NCBI RefSeq assembly: GCF_001420995.1
Contig: NZ_CP012184.1
Span: 4,758,501-4,822,500 of the forward strand
Source: Pseudonocardia sp. EC080619-01
GTDB lineage: Bacteria > Actinomycetota > Actinomycetes > Mycobacteriales > Pseudonocardiaceae
Reading direction: 5' to 3'
DNA length: 64,000 bases
In this document: piece by piece, positions 16,261 through 25,141 of the stretch
Layout: every line of letters starts with the position of its first letter
Position numbering within the stretch: position 1 is the first letter of the stretch
Made by a program: the position numbers and the translations under genes
The notes under the pieces: generated by a model
Told to the model about the DNA's origin: nothing
What the model saw: the letters and a program-made list of their open reading frames with translations, nothing else
Database searches by the model: none

Positions 16261-18816
16261 ATGGGTAAGCACACCCGAGTCGGCAAGCGCCTCGTCGCGG
16301 CCGCGCGGCCGGAGGTCCGGCGCCGCCACGCCGCACCCTCGTCCGGCGTGGGCCGGCGGATCGCCGCGCCCGCGGCGCTGACCGCGGTCCTTCTGACCTC
16401 CGGCGGAACGGCCGGCACGGCCTTCGCGGGGGAGGGCTCCGGATCCGGCGACGACAGCGGCTCGTCCTCCGCCGACTGCCCGGACGGGAGCACGCCGGAG
16501 GACGGCGAGTGCGAGACCGGGTCGTCCGGCTCGTCCTCCTCGCTCGGCGGGCTGTCGGACGCGGTGACCGGTGACGACGTCGTCGGGTCGGTCATGGGGG
16601 CCGGCGGTGGGTCGTCCTCGGGATCGGGCGACTCCGGTTCGGACGGTTCCGGTTCGAAGGACTCGGGCTCGAAGGATTCGGGTTCGAAGGACTCGGGCTC
16701 GAAGGATTCGGGTTCGAAGGACTCGGACTCGGAGGACTCGGGCTCGGGTGGTTCCGGCTCCACGGAGTCGGCATCGAGCAGCTCGGGGTCGGGCGGCAAG
16801 GACTCCGGCGGAAGCGGCTCGTCCGGCAAGGACTCCGGTGGTGAGGGCTCGGGCAGCGCGGGCTCGTCAGGGAAGGACTCCGGTGCGTCCGGTTCCGGTG
16901 CGTCGTCGGACGGCTCGGGGTCGGGCGACCAGTCCGGCTCCGGCGCAACCGACGGGCTGACCGGCGCGCTCGGCGGGCTGACCGGGGGAGCGGCCCCCGG
17001 TCTCGGCGGGTCGGGCTCGTCGGACGGTGCAGGTTCCGGCGGCTCGGCGTCCGGCACGGAAGCGAGCTCGGGCTCCGGGAAGGACTCGGGCTCCGGCGCG
17101 GACCCGAGCGGCTCCGATTCCGGGAAGGACGCGAGCAGCTCGGGCACGACCGGTTCGGACGCGGGGAGCTCCGGCGCACCCTCGTCCGGTTCCACCGGGG
17201 GCTCCGGCGGTGGCCTGCTGGACGGCCTCCCCGGCACCGACGTCCTGTCCGGCGTCACCGGCGGCGGATCCCCGACCGATGCGCTCCCCGGCGTCGGCGG
17301 TGGCACGGACAGCGGTGCGGCCGGCGGCAAGGACAGCGGCAAGGACAGCGGCAAGGACAGCGGAGCGGCCGGCAGCAAGGACAGCGGCGGCAGCAGCAGC
17401 GGCGAGGACAGCTCCGGCGGTGGCAGCGGCGGCACGGACGGCGGGGCGAGCAGCGGCAGCACGGACTCCGCGGGCGGCAGCGGAGGCTCCGGCGGTGCGG
17501 CCCCGACGGACGTGCTCGGCGGCGTCACCGGCGCGCTCGGCGGGGAGGGCGGTTCCCCGTTGGACGCGCTCGGCGGGCAGGGCGGCTCCCCGCTCGACGC
17601 GCTCTCCGGCGTGACCGGCGGCGGCCCGACCGGCGGCAGCGCGACCGGCGGCGGCCCGACCGGCGGTGCGCCCGACTCCGGGTCCGCCGAGGGCGCCTCC
17701 ACCGAGGACAGCGCCGCCGAGGGCGCCGGGGCTGCGACGGGCGTGCAGCAGTCCGGCGACGCGCCGTCCACCCCGGACGCCGCGGCTCCGGACGCGGGCC
17801 CGCTCGGCGCCGTCCCCGGCCTGAACGACCTCACCACCGGGCTCGGGAAGGCCCCCGACCTGGACACCGCGACGTCCCCGCTCACGTCGCTGCCCGACCC
17901 GGCCGAGACCCTCGCCGGCGCGAGCGGGCAGGTCCCCGGCGCGCAGCAGGCCGGCGGCCTGGTCGACACCGCGATGGGACTGACCGGCAGTGCCATCGGC
18001 ACCGACACCGGTACCGACGTCGGTGGGCTCCCCGACGGCATCGCGGGGCTCGCGGACCTGCCGTCGCTGCCCGAGCTGCCGTCGATCCCCGGGGTCACGG
18101 ACGGCAGCACCGACGAGCTCCCCGACGTCCCCGGCGTCACCACCAGCGGTGCACTCGACGGCCTCAACGAGATCGCCGGACTGCCCGACACGTCCCCGCT
18201 GACCGGCGCGGACGGACCGCTGCCGGACCTGTCCGGTGTCGCCGAGGCCGCCGGGCTGCCGGACTACTCCGGGCTGGGCGGGCTGCCGGACGTCGCGGGC
18301 GTCGTCGGCGGTCCGGGCACCGGGCCGACCGAGTTCAGCCTCGACTCGAAGAACACCGACGGTGTCAGCGGGCAGGCGTCCGTCGACGACGACACCGTCA
18401 CCGCGACCGCCACCGGCATGGACCCGGACGCGGAGTACGTCAGCTTCTTCTACGGCGCCACCTCCAGCGCCACCAACAACAACCCGTGCATCCTCGACGG
18501 CACGAACCCGGTGCCCGGTGGCCAGACGGTGGGCGAGTGGGAGGTCGACGAGAACGGCAACGGCACCCTGGACGCGCCGAACCCGTCCGGGAACATGTAC
18601 AAGCTCACCGGCGGCACGATGTCGATCCGGAAGGTCGAGCACGGCTTCGACAAGGCGACCGCCCCGCCGGTGAACCCGCTGTCGTACTCGCTGTCGAGCT
18701 GCGGCGAGATGGAGCGGATCTCCACCGCGGACCCGGTGACGAACGCGGTGCCGAAGCTGCCGACGGCGAACGTGTCGAGCGTCCCGTACGTCTCCGGTCC
18801 CGGCCTGGCGGGCTAG
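16261..18816 (+). CDS. large secreted Ser/Gly/Asp-rich repetitive protein, function unknown
   Basis: 851 residues. The N-terminus is strongly basic, followed by a hydrophobic stretch (RIAAPAALTAVLLTSGG) and an AFA-GE cleavage-like site near residue 58, so export is likely. Residues about 60-500 are low complexity: SKDSG pentapeptides (about 131-155), GGKDSGKDSG blocks and GG-rich spacers; then hydrophobic GL..LPD..L repeats (about 520-680). The last ~165 residues form a non-repetitive domain with two cysteines (NNPCILDG, LSSCGEME). No LPXTG sorting signal or C-terminal membrane segment is present. GGAAGGAC precedes the ATG. A cell-surface or extracellular matrix role is only a guess. Confidence 0.75.
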   Translation: MGKHTRVGKRLVAAARPEVRRRHAAPSSGVGRRIAAPAALTAVLLTSGGTAGTAFAGEGSGSGDDSGSSSADCPDGSTPEDGECETGSSGSSSSLGGLSDAVTGDDVVGSVMGAGGGSSSGSGDSGSDGSGSKDSGSKDSGSKDSGSKDSGSKDSDSEDSGSGGSGSTESASSSSGSGGKDSGGSGSSGKDSGGEGSGSAGSSGKDSGASGSGASSDGSGSGDQSGSGATDGLTGALGGLTGGAAPGLGGSGSSDGAGSGGSASGTEASSGSGKDSGSGADPSGSDSGKDASSSGTTGSDAGSSGAPSSGSTGGSGGGLLDGLPGTDVLSGVTGGGSPTDALPGVGGGTDSGAAGGKDSGKDSGKDSGAAGSKDSGGSSSGEDSSGGGSGGTDGGASSGSTDSAGGSGGSGGAAPTDVLGGVTGALGGEGGSPLDALGGQGGSPLDALSGVTGGGPTGGSATGGGPTGGAPDSGSAEGASTEDSAAEGAGAATGVQQSGDAPSTPDAAAPDAGPLGAVPGLNDLTTGLGKAPDLDTATSPLTSLPDPAETLAGASGQVPGAQQAGGLVDTAMGLTGSAIGTDTGTDVGGLPDGIAGLADLPSLPELPSIPGVTDGSTDELPDVPGVTTSGALDGLNEIAGLPDTSPLTGADGPLPDLSGVAEAAGLPDYSGLGGLPDVAGVVGGPGTGPTEFSLDSKNTDGVSGQASVDDDTVTATATGMDPDAEYVSFFYGATSSATNNNPCILDGTNPVPGGQTVGEWEVDENGNGTLDAPNPSGNMYKLTGGTMSIRKVEHGFDKATAPPVNPLSYSLSSCGEMERISTADPVTNAVPKLPTANVSSVPYVSGPGLAG
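16651..16740 (+). repeat. 30-nt tandem repeat inside the secreted-protein gene
   Basis: Two exact 30-base units (16651-16680 and 16681-16710) and a third diverged copy (16711-16740). Each unit encodes two SKDSG pentapeptides with alternating synonymous codons (GACTCGGGC and GATTCGGGT). The repeat probably expands and contracts by slippage. Confidence 0.85.
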
Positions 18817-18858
18817 ATCATCGGGCGGGCCCGGGACCGCTGTGGTCGGATCGGTGGT

Positions 18859-19839
18859 GTGCTGAGCGTGCTGGACACCGTCCTCGACCGCACCCTGGTC
18901 CCGGGCTACTCGAGGATCGGCCACCTGATCCGCCGACGGACCTGGTCCGGGGGCCGGGCCGACCCCCCGCGCGGGGCGCTGGCCGGCCGCACGGCGCTGG
19001 TCACCGGCGCCGGTGGCGGTCTGGGGGAGGCCATGGCGACCGGGCTGGTCCGGCTCGGCGCCACCGTGCACCTGCTGGTCCGGTCACCGGACAAGGGACG
19101 GGCGGCGCAGGACCGCATCGTCGCCGCCGTCCCCGGCCTGTCCCGGGACCGGCTGCCGGTGCAGGTCTGCGACCTGGGGGAGCTGGCCGACGTCCGCGCC
19201 TTCGCCACCCGCTTCGCCACCGAGGTCGAGGCGCTGGACCTGCTCGTGCACAACGCGGGCCTGCTGCCGAAGGAGCGCTCCGAGACCTCCGAGGGCAACG
19301 AGCTGACGCTCGCCGTGCACGTCCTCGGGCCGCTGCTCCTGACCCGGCTGCTCGCGGACACGCTCGCCGCGGGTGCGGAGCGCTCGGGCACCGACTCGCG
19401 GGTGGTCGTCGTGTCGTCGGGCGGGATGTACGCGCAGCCGCTGCGCGACGACGACCTCCAGTTCACCCGCGGCGACTACGGCGGCACCGCCGCCTACGCG
19501 CGCACCAAGCGGATGCAGGTCGTCCTCACCGGGCAGCTCGCCGAGGAGCTGGGGCCGCGCGGGATCACGGTGCACGCGATGCATCCGGGCTGGGCCCGGA
19601 CACCGGGCGTCACCGGGTCGCTGCCGCTGTTCGACGCGGTCGTCGGGCCGGTGCTGCGGACCCCCGCCCAGGGCGCGGACACGGTCGTCTGGCTGGCCGC
19701 GGCGCCGTCGTCGGAGATCGGGACGGGCCGGTTCTGGCACGATCGGGCCGCCCGCCCCGCGCACTACCTCGGACGGACCCGGGAGACCGCGGAGCAGCGG
19801 GAACGGTTCCGCGCCGAGGTCGACCGCCTCACCGGGTGA
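18859..19839 (+). CDS. short-chain dehydrogenase/reductase (SDR) family protein
   Basis: 326 residues. The classical SDR nucleotide motif is TALVTGAGGGLGEAMATG (about 45-62), followed by LLVHNAGLLPKE (NAG motif), the catalytic serine in VVVVSSGGMYAQP and the YxxxK motif YARTKRMQ. The C-terminal HPGWARTPGV matches dehydrogenases that act on large lipophilic substrates (DHRS12-like). GTG at 18859 has a weak ribosome site. The gene overlaps the convergent TetR gene by 11 bases at the 3' ends. NADP preference cannot be decided from sequence alone. Confidence 0.88.
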   Translation: MLSVLDTVLDRTLVPGYSRIGHLIRRRTWSGGRADPPRGALAGRTALVTGAGGGLGEAMATGLVRLGATVHLLVRSPDKGRAAQDRIVAAVPGLSRDRLPVQVCDLGELADVRAFATRFATEVEALDLLVHNAGLLPKERSETSEGNELTLAVHVLGPLLLTRLLADTLAAGAERSGTDSRVVVVSSGGMYAQPLRDDDLQFTRGDYGGTAAYARTKRMQVVLTGQLAEELGPRGITVHAMHPGWARTPGVTGSLPLFDAVVGPVLRTPAQGADTVVWLAAAPSSEIGTGRFWHDRAARPAHYLGRTRETAEQRERFRAEVDRLTG

Positions 19840-20410
19840 CGGAGCCGGTCAGCAGCGCCGACGCGGTCCGGGTGACGTGGTCCATGACGGCGTCCGGGTC
19901 GGCGGTCCCGATCGCGCCGTCGGGCAGCAGCGGGTGCGCGAGGCTCAGGCCGAGCAGCCAGGTCAGCAGCAGCTCGGCCCGCAGCGCCGCCTCCCGCTCG
20001 TCGGCGGCGCCGGTGGCCTGCGCGGCGAACGCCGCGGTGAAGGCACCCGCGAGCTCGACCCGGACCGCGGCCGCGGCCTCCGAGGTTCCGGCGGACCTGA
20101 CCAGGGAACCGAAGACGTCGTGCTCGGGCCCGGAGCCGCGGTCGAGGATCGAGCGCAGGGTCCGTTCGAGCAGCTCCTCGGGCGGTCCGTCGCTCAGGAC
20201 GGCCAGGGCGCGTTCGGCGGCGACCCGGGCGTAGAGCGCGTCCTTGCTGCCGAAGTGGCGGAACAGCAGCGCCTGGTTCACCCCGGCCCGCTCGGCGATG
20301 GCCCGCACCGACGTCCGGTCGTAGCCGTGCTCGGTGAACAGGTCCGCGGCCGCGGCGAGCAACGCGCGCCGGGTGGCCTCGCCGGAGCGGGCGGAGGGGG
20401 CGGCGGTCAC
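19829..20410 (-). CDS. TetR/AcrR-family transcriptional regulator
   Basis: 193 residues from GTG at 20410 (GAGAGGAG upstream). The N-terminal helix-turn-helix reads TRRALLAAAADLFTEHGYDR, then TSVRAIAERAGVNQALLFRH and FGSKDALY (about 14-60), the textbook TetR pattern. The C-terminal half is a variable ligand-binding domain resembling the TetR_C_17 type (LLLTWLLGLSLAHPLLPDG). The 3' end overlaps the SDR gene tail to tail; the divergent neighbour is a DUF5709-like gene. Target and ligand are unknown. Confidence 0.9.
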   Translation of the reverse strand: MTAAPSARSGEATRRALLAAAADLFTEHGYDRTSVRAIAERAGVNQALLFRHFGSKDALYARVAAERALAVLSDGPPEELLERTLRSILDRGSGPEHDVFGSLVRSAGTSEAAAAVRVELAGAFTAAFAAQATGAADEREAALRAELLLTWLLGLSLAHPLLPDGAIGTADPDAVMDHVTRTASALLTGSVTR

Positions 20411-20553
20411 GGGTGGTGCTCCTCTCGGCGGGACGCCGTGCGGTGGTGATCCGGTGGACGGACGGTAGCGCCCGGCGGGCGGCGCATGACGCGGCACGCC
20501 CCCGGGTACCTGCTGACGACGACGAGAACGACACCCGAGGAGACGCACTTCTG

Positions 20554-21084
20554 ATGGCCGCAGGCGACGAGAACGAGTTCCAGCCCGAGGCGCCCGACAT
20601 GGCGTCGGCGATGCAGCTGGACACCGACGAGGCGCTGACCGGCCCCTCGGGGGCCGACCCGCTCGACTCCGGTTACATCCCGCCGGACCGGCCGTACGGC
20701 GTCGACGACAACGCCGTGACCCCGGCGGGCGAGCGCGAGGGCGAGACCCTCGACGAGCGGCTGGCCAAGGAGGTCCCCGACGAGCTGCCCGCCGACGCGG
20801 GCGACCGGTCCGGGCGGCTGGTGAACGCCACCGACTCGCCGGCCGGGGAACCCGCCGTCGACGGGGCGGCGTCCGAGGTCGGGATCGACGGCGGCGCGGC
20901 CAGTGCCGAGGAGGCGGCCGTCCACGACGCCGACGTGGGAATCGAGCCGGTCACCGACGACAGCCCGGCCGGGGACCCCGAGGTCAGCGCCCAGCTGGAC
21001 GAGGACGCCGACCGGGCCGACGAGGCCGCCGCGGACGCCGAGTGGGACGCCGACACCGACCCCGAGTGGGCCGAGCAGCGCTGA
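20554..21084 (+). CDS. DUF5709-like acidic protein, function unknown
   Basis: 176 residues, strongly acidic and without a signal peptide or membrane segment. LDSGYIPPDRPYGVDDNAVT followed by GETLDERLAKEVPDELPAD resembles the conserved core of actinobacterial DUF5709 proteins, which have no known function. The C-terminal third is an Ala/Asp/Glu-rich tail. GAGGAG lies 11 bases upstream of the ATG at 20554, slightly far. A strong terminator follows at 21102. Confidence 0.75.
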   Translation: MAAGDENEFQPEAPDMASAMQLDTDEALTGPSGADPLDSGYIPPDRPYGVDDNAVTPAGEREGETLDERLAKEVPDELPADAGDRSGRLVNATDSPAGEPAVDGAASEVGIDGGAASAEEAAVHDADVGIEPVTDDSPAGDPEVSAQLDEDADRADEAAADAEWDADTDPEWAEQR

Positions 21085-21101
21085 GGCCGTAGCGGCGCCG
21101 G

Positions 21102-21145
21102 GCACGAGGGCCCCGGACCGGTCAGCCGGTCCGGGGCCCTCGTGC
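21102..21145. terminator. bidirectional terminator hairpin
   Basis: A 20-bp perfect stem (GCACGAGGGCCCCGGACCGG at 21102-21121, complement at 21126-21145) with TCAG loop, between the convergent DUF5709-like and SsgA-like genes. Confidence 0.85.
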
Positions 21146-21187
21146 GATCCCCCGGGGCGCGCTCCGCGGAGCGCTCGTCCGTGATCG

Positions 21188-21598
21188 TCAGGCCGCGCTG
21201 CCGGTGAGGCGCGCGATGGCCGTGTCGATGTCCAGGTGGTCGTTCTCCTCGCCGAGATCGACGATCTCCAGCGTCGCGTCGACGAACTGGGCCAGCAGGT
21301 CACGGTCGACCTCGAGGACCGCGGAGCCGCCGTCGGACCGGATCTCGATCTCCACGACGTCGTAGCCGTCGACGCGGCGCGGTGCCATCCGGATGTCGCC
21401 GATACCGGTGGGCGTGGTCAGGCCCTCGATCACGAGGTCGCGGGCGACCAGCCACTCGATCCACCGGTCGGTCGAACGGCGCACCGAGAACGAGATCGCG
21501 AACGGGTCCGACGCGCGGTACGCCCAGCGGCTCACGATCGGCGACGCCTGACCGTGCAACACGGTGAAGACGTCCTGCTGGATCGAGTCGCTGGTCAT
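21188..21598 (-). CDS. SsgA family (SALP) sporulation/cell division regulator
   Basis: 136 residues, normal for SsgA-like proteins. Family features: PIVSRWAYRASDPFAISFSV, WIEWLVARDLVIEGL, GIGDIRMAPR and LLAQFVDATLEIV. In streptomycetes SsgA and SsgB localise to future septa and recruit FtsZ; related proteins occur widely in morphologically complex actinobacteria. The ATG at 21598 has AGGAGG ten bases upstream, preferred over an in-frame GTG at 21607 that lies too close to it. The gene is monocistronic, with a terminator on its 3' side. Confidence 0.88.
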   Translation of the reverse strand: MTSDSIQQDVFTVLHGQASPIVSRWAYRASDPFAISFSVRRSTDRWIEWLVARDLVIEGLTTPTGIGDIRMAPRRVDGYDVVEIEIRSDGGSAVLEVDRDLLAQFVDATLEIVDLGEENDHLDIDTAIARLTGSAA

Positions 21599-21846
21599 CG
21601 TGCCCACCCCTCCTGGAACCCCGCCGGACCGGGACGTCGTGCGCCGGTCTCACCAGGAACATCGCCGGGGGCCGCCCCGGCGCTGCAACTTTCGCGCTGA
21701 TTCACCCGTTCGCGTCACCTGTCGTTCACCTCACGGTACTGATGTGGCGCAATGGGTGTAACGAGCGACCGCACCCGGAGCGACTCCTCCGGATGGTCAT
21801 CGGATCCGGTGACGCCGCGTGCGTGACCGGATCCCGGCGGTGAGTG

Positions 21847-21890
21847 CCGGACCGGTACCGGACCAGTACCGGACCAGTACCGGATCAGTA
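21847..21890. repeat. 11-nt tandem repeat (CCGGACCAGTA-like, four copies)
   Basis: Units at 21847-21857, 21858-21868, 21869-21879 and 21880-21890 read CCGGACCGGTA, CCGGACCAGTA twice, and CCGGATCAGTA. The last unit contains the stop codon of the lipoprotein-like gene on the minus strand. Confidence 0.85.
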
Positions 21891-22553
21891 CCGGTCGACG
21901 CGGGTGACCAGCCAGATCCCGCCGGGGCCCTTCCGGACGGTCTGCTCCAGCGACACCGTGGACTTCGCCGCGGACCGGCCGTCGGTGACGGCGAACCGTC
22001 CCGGCGCGAGCTCCGTCATCGACGGGTCGCGGTAGCCCAGCTCCGCACCGACGTAGGAGATCGCGACCTCCTCCGGGTCCAGCAGCCACGGGTCGCCGCC
22101 GTCGTCGGCCTGCTGCTGCATCCGCTTCGCAGTGGCCGCGTCGCCCGCCGGCCACAGCGGCGGGGCCGCGCCCGGCTGCGGGGCACTTCCGCCGGTGCCG
22201 CCCTCACCACCCGTGCCGCCCGTGCCACCGCTCCGGTCGCTCGGCGGTGCCTCGGTCGTCGGACGGGTCGTCTCCGGGGCGGGGGTGGTGCGGGTCGGTG
22301 ACGGCGACGGTGAGGGGGTCGGGCCCGCCGTCGGTGACGGCGTCGCCGGGGCCGTGGTCCTGGCAGGCAGCTCGCCGTTCCCGCAGCCGCTCAGCAGCAG
22401 GACGAGGACGAGCAGCGCGACGCCGACGAACGCGGTGCGCAGCAGCAACCGTGGTCCGAGGTTCCCGACCCGGACGCGCGACAACCCGGCCCGCGACGGC
22501 CCCCGGACGGATCGGGCGGACGGCGTCACCCTCGGCAGGTCCGGCGCGGTCAC
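21885..22553 (-). CDS. putative lipoprotein or membrane-anchored protein, function unknown
   Basis: 222 residues from GTG at 22553. A basic N-terminus of about 35 residues precedes a hydrophobic segment (TAFVGVALLVLVLLLSGCGN, about 40-59) ending in a lipobox-like LSGC, so it is either a lipoprotein or an anchored protein. A Pro/Thr/Ser-rich linker and a Gly-rich block (GGTGGTGGEGGTGG) lead to a C-terminal domain of about 85 residues (WLLDPEEVAISYVGAELGY ... GPGGIWLVTRVDRY) that resembles small extracellular domains of actinobacterial lipoproteins. The function is not recognised. It is divergent from the acyl-CoA synthetase gene. Confidence 0.7.
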   Translation of the reverse strand: MTAPDLPRVTPSARSVRGPSRAGLSRVRVGNLGPRLLLRTAFVGVALLVLVLLLSGCGNGELPARTTAPATPSPTAGPTPSPSPSPTRTTPAPETTRPTTEAPPSDRSGGTGGTGGEGGTGGSAPQPGAAPPLWPAGDAATAKRMQQQADDGGDPWLLDPEEVAISYVGAELGYRDPSMTELAPGRFAVTDGRSAAKSTVSLEQTVRKGPGGIWLVTRVDRY

Positions 22554-22733
22554 AGGGGCACCTTACGATCTTCGACCTGACCGTTGCGGCAGGCAGCGTG
22601 GTCTCGTTCCGGTGATCGGTGTCGGTCGGGCGTCGCGGTCCCCACGGCCGGGCCGCAGTGATTAGGGTCGCCGGGGACGGCCGGGGACCGGTCCCCGCGC
22701 GCACGACCCACGAGCCCGACGAGGTGCACACCC

Positions 22734-24437
22734 ATGGCGTCTGCCACCGGTACCGCGGCGACGGAGAAGTTCCTCGCCGCCCGCGACTTCCTGCTGACCC
22801 ACCGCGAGGACTACGAGACCGCCTACCGGGACTTCCGCTGGCCGGAGCTCGACGAGTTCAACTTCGCGCTGGACCACTTCGACGTGGTCGCCGCCGACCC
22901 GGAGCGGGGCGCCCGGCGGGCACTGTGGATCGTCGAGCAGGACGGCTCGCAGGCGTACTGGACCTACGCGGAGCTGGCCGAGCGCTCGAACCGGGTCGCG
23001 AACTGGCTGCGTGCCCAGGGCGTCGCCCGCGGCGACCGGATCATCCTGATGCTCGGCAACCAGCTGGAGCTGTGGGAGACGCTGCTGGCGGCGATGAAGC
23101 TCGGCGCGGTCGTCATCCCCGCCACGACCCTGCTCACCCCCGCCGACCTGCAGGACCGGGTGGACCGCGGCGGGGCGCGGCACGTCGTCGTCGGGGCGGG
23201 TGACGCCGCGAAGTTCGACGCCGTCGACGGTGACTACACCCGCATCGCGGTGCGCGGGGTGGTGAACGGCTGGCGCGACTACTCCGCCGAGGCGTACGCC
23301 GCGTCGGCGGTGTTCGAGGCGGACGGTGTCACGAAGGCGTCCGACACGCTGCTCCTCTACTTCACCTCCGGCACGACGGCGAAGCCGAAGCTGGTGGAGC
23401 ACACGCACACGTCCTACCCGGTCGGGCACCTGTCCACGATGTACTGGATCGGGCTGGAGCCCGGCGACGTCCACCTGAACATCTCCTCGCCGGGCTGGGC
23501 CAAGCACGCCTGGTCGAACGTGTTCGCACCGTGGATCGCCGAGGCGACGGTGCTGGTCATGAACTACGCGAAGTTCGACGCCGAGTCCGTCCTGTCGGTG
23601 CTCGACTCCTGCGGCGTCGACAGCTTCTGCGCTCCGCCGACGGTGTGGCGGATGCTGATCCAGGCCGACCTGTCCGGGCTGGCGACGCCGCCGTCGAAGG
23701 TGGTCGGTGCCGGGGAGCCGCTCAACCCCGAGGTGATCGAGCAGGTCGAGCGGTCCTGGGGGCTGCGGATCCGGGACGGGTTCGGGCAGACCGAGTCGAG
23801 CGTGCAGATCGGCAACCCGCCCGGGCAGCCGGTGAAGCCGGGCTCGATGGGGCGGCCGATCCCGGGCTTCGTCGTCGCGCTGGTCGACCCGGCCACCGGC
23901 GCGAGGGCCGACGAGGGCGAGATCTGCCTGGACCTCGACCACCGGCCGACCGGGCTGATGGTCGGCTACGCCGACGACCCCGAGCGCAACGCCGAGGCGA
24001 TGGCCGGCGGCTTCTACCACACCGGCGACGTCGGCTCCCGCGACGAGAACGGCTACATCACCTACGTCGGCCGCGCCGACGACGTGTTCAAGGCCAGCGA
24101 CTACCGGATCAGCCCGTTCGAGCTGGAGAGCGTGCTGATCGAGCACCCGGCCGTCGCGGAGGCCGCGGTCGTGCCGTCGCCGGACCCGGTGCGTCTCGCC
24201 GTCCCGAAGGCCTACGTCGTGCCCGCGAAGGGGTACGAGGCGAACGAGGAGACCGCGAAGGCGATCCTGCAGTTCGCCTACGACAACCTCGCGCCGTACA
24301 AGCGCGTCCGGCGGCTGGAGTTCTTCGAGCTCCCGAAGACGATCTCCGGCAAGATCCGCCGGGTCGAGCTGCGCGGCCGCGAGGGCGAGATCCACGCCGA
24401 CCCGGCCGCGCAGCCGCCGAAGGAGTACACGCTGTAG
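22734..24437 (+). CDS. AMP-dependent acyl-CoA synthetase (medium-chain/ACSM-like)
   Basis: 567 residues, complete. The adenylation motifs are the P-loop LLLYFTSGTTAKPKLVEHTH (about 202-221), GFGQTE (about 348) and YHTGDVGSRDENGY with VGRADDVFKASDYRISPFE; the catalytic lysine is in LPKTISGKIRRVELR near the C-terminus. The order and the FYHTGD/ FKASDYRI wording fit medium-chain or aromatic acyl-CoA ligases. It activates a carboxylic acid with ATP and CoA in the cytoplasm. The gene stands alone, so substrate is undetermined. The ATG at 22734 follows the AGGTG-like sequence weakly. Confidence 0.92.
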   Translation: MASATGTAATEKFLAARDFLLTHREDYETAYRDFRWPELDEFNFALDHFDVVAADPERGARRALWIVEQDGSQAYWTYAELAERSNRVANWLRAQGVARGDRIILMLGNQLELWETLLAAMKLGAVVIPATTLLTPADLQDRVDRGGARHVVVGAGDAAKFDAVDGDYTRIAVRGVVNGWRDYSAEAYAASAVFEADGVTKASDTLLLYFTSGTTAKPKLVEHTHTSYPVGHLSTMYWIGLEPGDVHLNISSPGWAKHAWSNVFAPWIAEATVLVMNYAKFDAESVLSVLDSCGVDSFCAPPTVWRMLIQADLSGLATPPSKVVGAGEPLNPEVIEQVERSWGLRIRDGFGQTESSVQIGNPPGQPVKPGSMGRPIPGFVVALVDPATGARADEGEICLDLDHRPTGLMVGYADDPERNAEAMAGGFYHTGDVGSRDENGYITYVGRADDVFKASDYRISPFELESVLIEHPAVAEAAVVPSPDPVRLAVPKAYVVPAKGYEANEETAKAILQFAYDNLAPYKRVRRLEFFELPKTISGKIRRVELRGREGEIHADPAAQPPKEYTL

Positions 24438-24459
24438 GCGCCGCGCGGCGGGCCCGGCG

Positions 24460-25089
24460 TCAGCTCTCGTAGTGGCCCGGCCACTCCCGGTACGGGATGC
24501 GGGTGATCTCGATGATCTCCCCGAGCCGGGACCACTCGTTGCGCCCCAGGCGGGCCAGCGGGGCGAGCCGGCGGACGTCGGGCAGGCTGTTGCCGCGCTC
24601 GTCGGTCACGAACACGCTCTCGTCGATCGCGGCGTGGGTGACCCGGCCGATCACGACCGTCGAGTTGCCGAGCTCGATGTTGGCGTGCAGATCGCACTCC
24701 AGCGCGACCGGTGACTCGGCGACCCGGTACGGCGCGACGGTCGCGCTCGGCTCCGGGGTCAGGCCCACCGAGGAGAACTCGCTGATGTCGGAGGGGAAGT
24801 CGGTGGCCGTCGCGTTGATCTTCTCGAACATCGGCTCGCCGGCCAGGCAGACCACGAACTCCCGGGTCTCCGACACGTTCCGCAGCGAGTCCTTCTTCCC
24901 GACCGAGGTGAACTGGACCATCGGCGGGTCGACGCAGGACACGGTGAAGAACGAGTGCGGGGCCAGGTTGTCGACACCGTCCGCGGAGCGGGTCGACACC
25001 CAGGCGATCGGCCGGGGGACGACGACGCTGGTCAGCAGCTTGTAGAACGGGCCGGCGCCCACCTCGGCCGGCTTCAGGTCCGTGCGCAT
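24460..25089 (-). CDS. flavin reductase-like (FMN-binding split barrel) protein
   Basis: 209 residues. The sequence KLLTSVVVPRPIAWVSTRSA, NLAPHSFFTVSCVDPPMVQF and VGKKDSLRNVSETREFVVCL is typical of the flavin reductase / DIM6-type FMN-binding family. Members either reduce flavin with NAD(P)H for a partner oxygenase or act as flavin-bound oxidoreductases. No oxygenase is adjacent, so the partner is unknown. The gene is convergent with the acyl-CoA synthetase and divergent from cobD, whose start lies only 52 bases away. Confidence 0.88.
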   Translation of the reverse strand: MRTDLKPAEVGAGPFYKLLTSVVVPRPIAWVSTRSADGVDNLAPHSFFTVSCVDPPMVQFTSVGKKDSLRNVSETREFVVCLAGEPMFEKINATATDFPSDISEFSSVGLTPEPSATVAPYRVAESPVALECDLHANIELGNSTVVIGRVTHAAIDESVFVTDERGNSLPDVRRLAPLARLGRNEWSRLGEIIEITRIPYREWPGHYES

Positions 25090-25141
25090 GCCGCTGATCC
25101 TGCCTGCTGTGCCTCCGGCGTGCCGATCTACGGTCGTCGTC

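Noticed and set aside
16113..18191. A 692-codon minus-strand frame, proline- and serine-rich, opposite the secreted repetitive protein
   Set aside because: The plus strand has the export signal, ribosome site and cysteine-containing C-terminal domain; the minus frame results from the repetitive GC-rich codon pattern.
22662..24395. A 577-codon minus-strand frame opposite the acyl-CoA synthetase
   Set aside because: Antisense of a complete, motif-rich gene; its composition is shadow-like.
25082..25141. Longer cobD start at GTG 25082
   Set aside because: It would begin within the divergent flavin reductase start codon region and the added residues do not match the family N-terminus.
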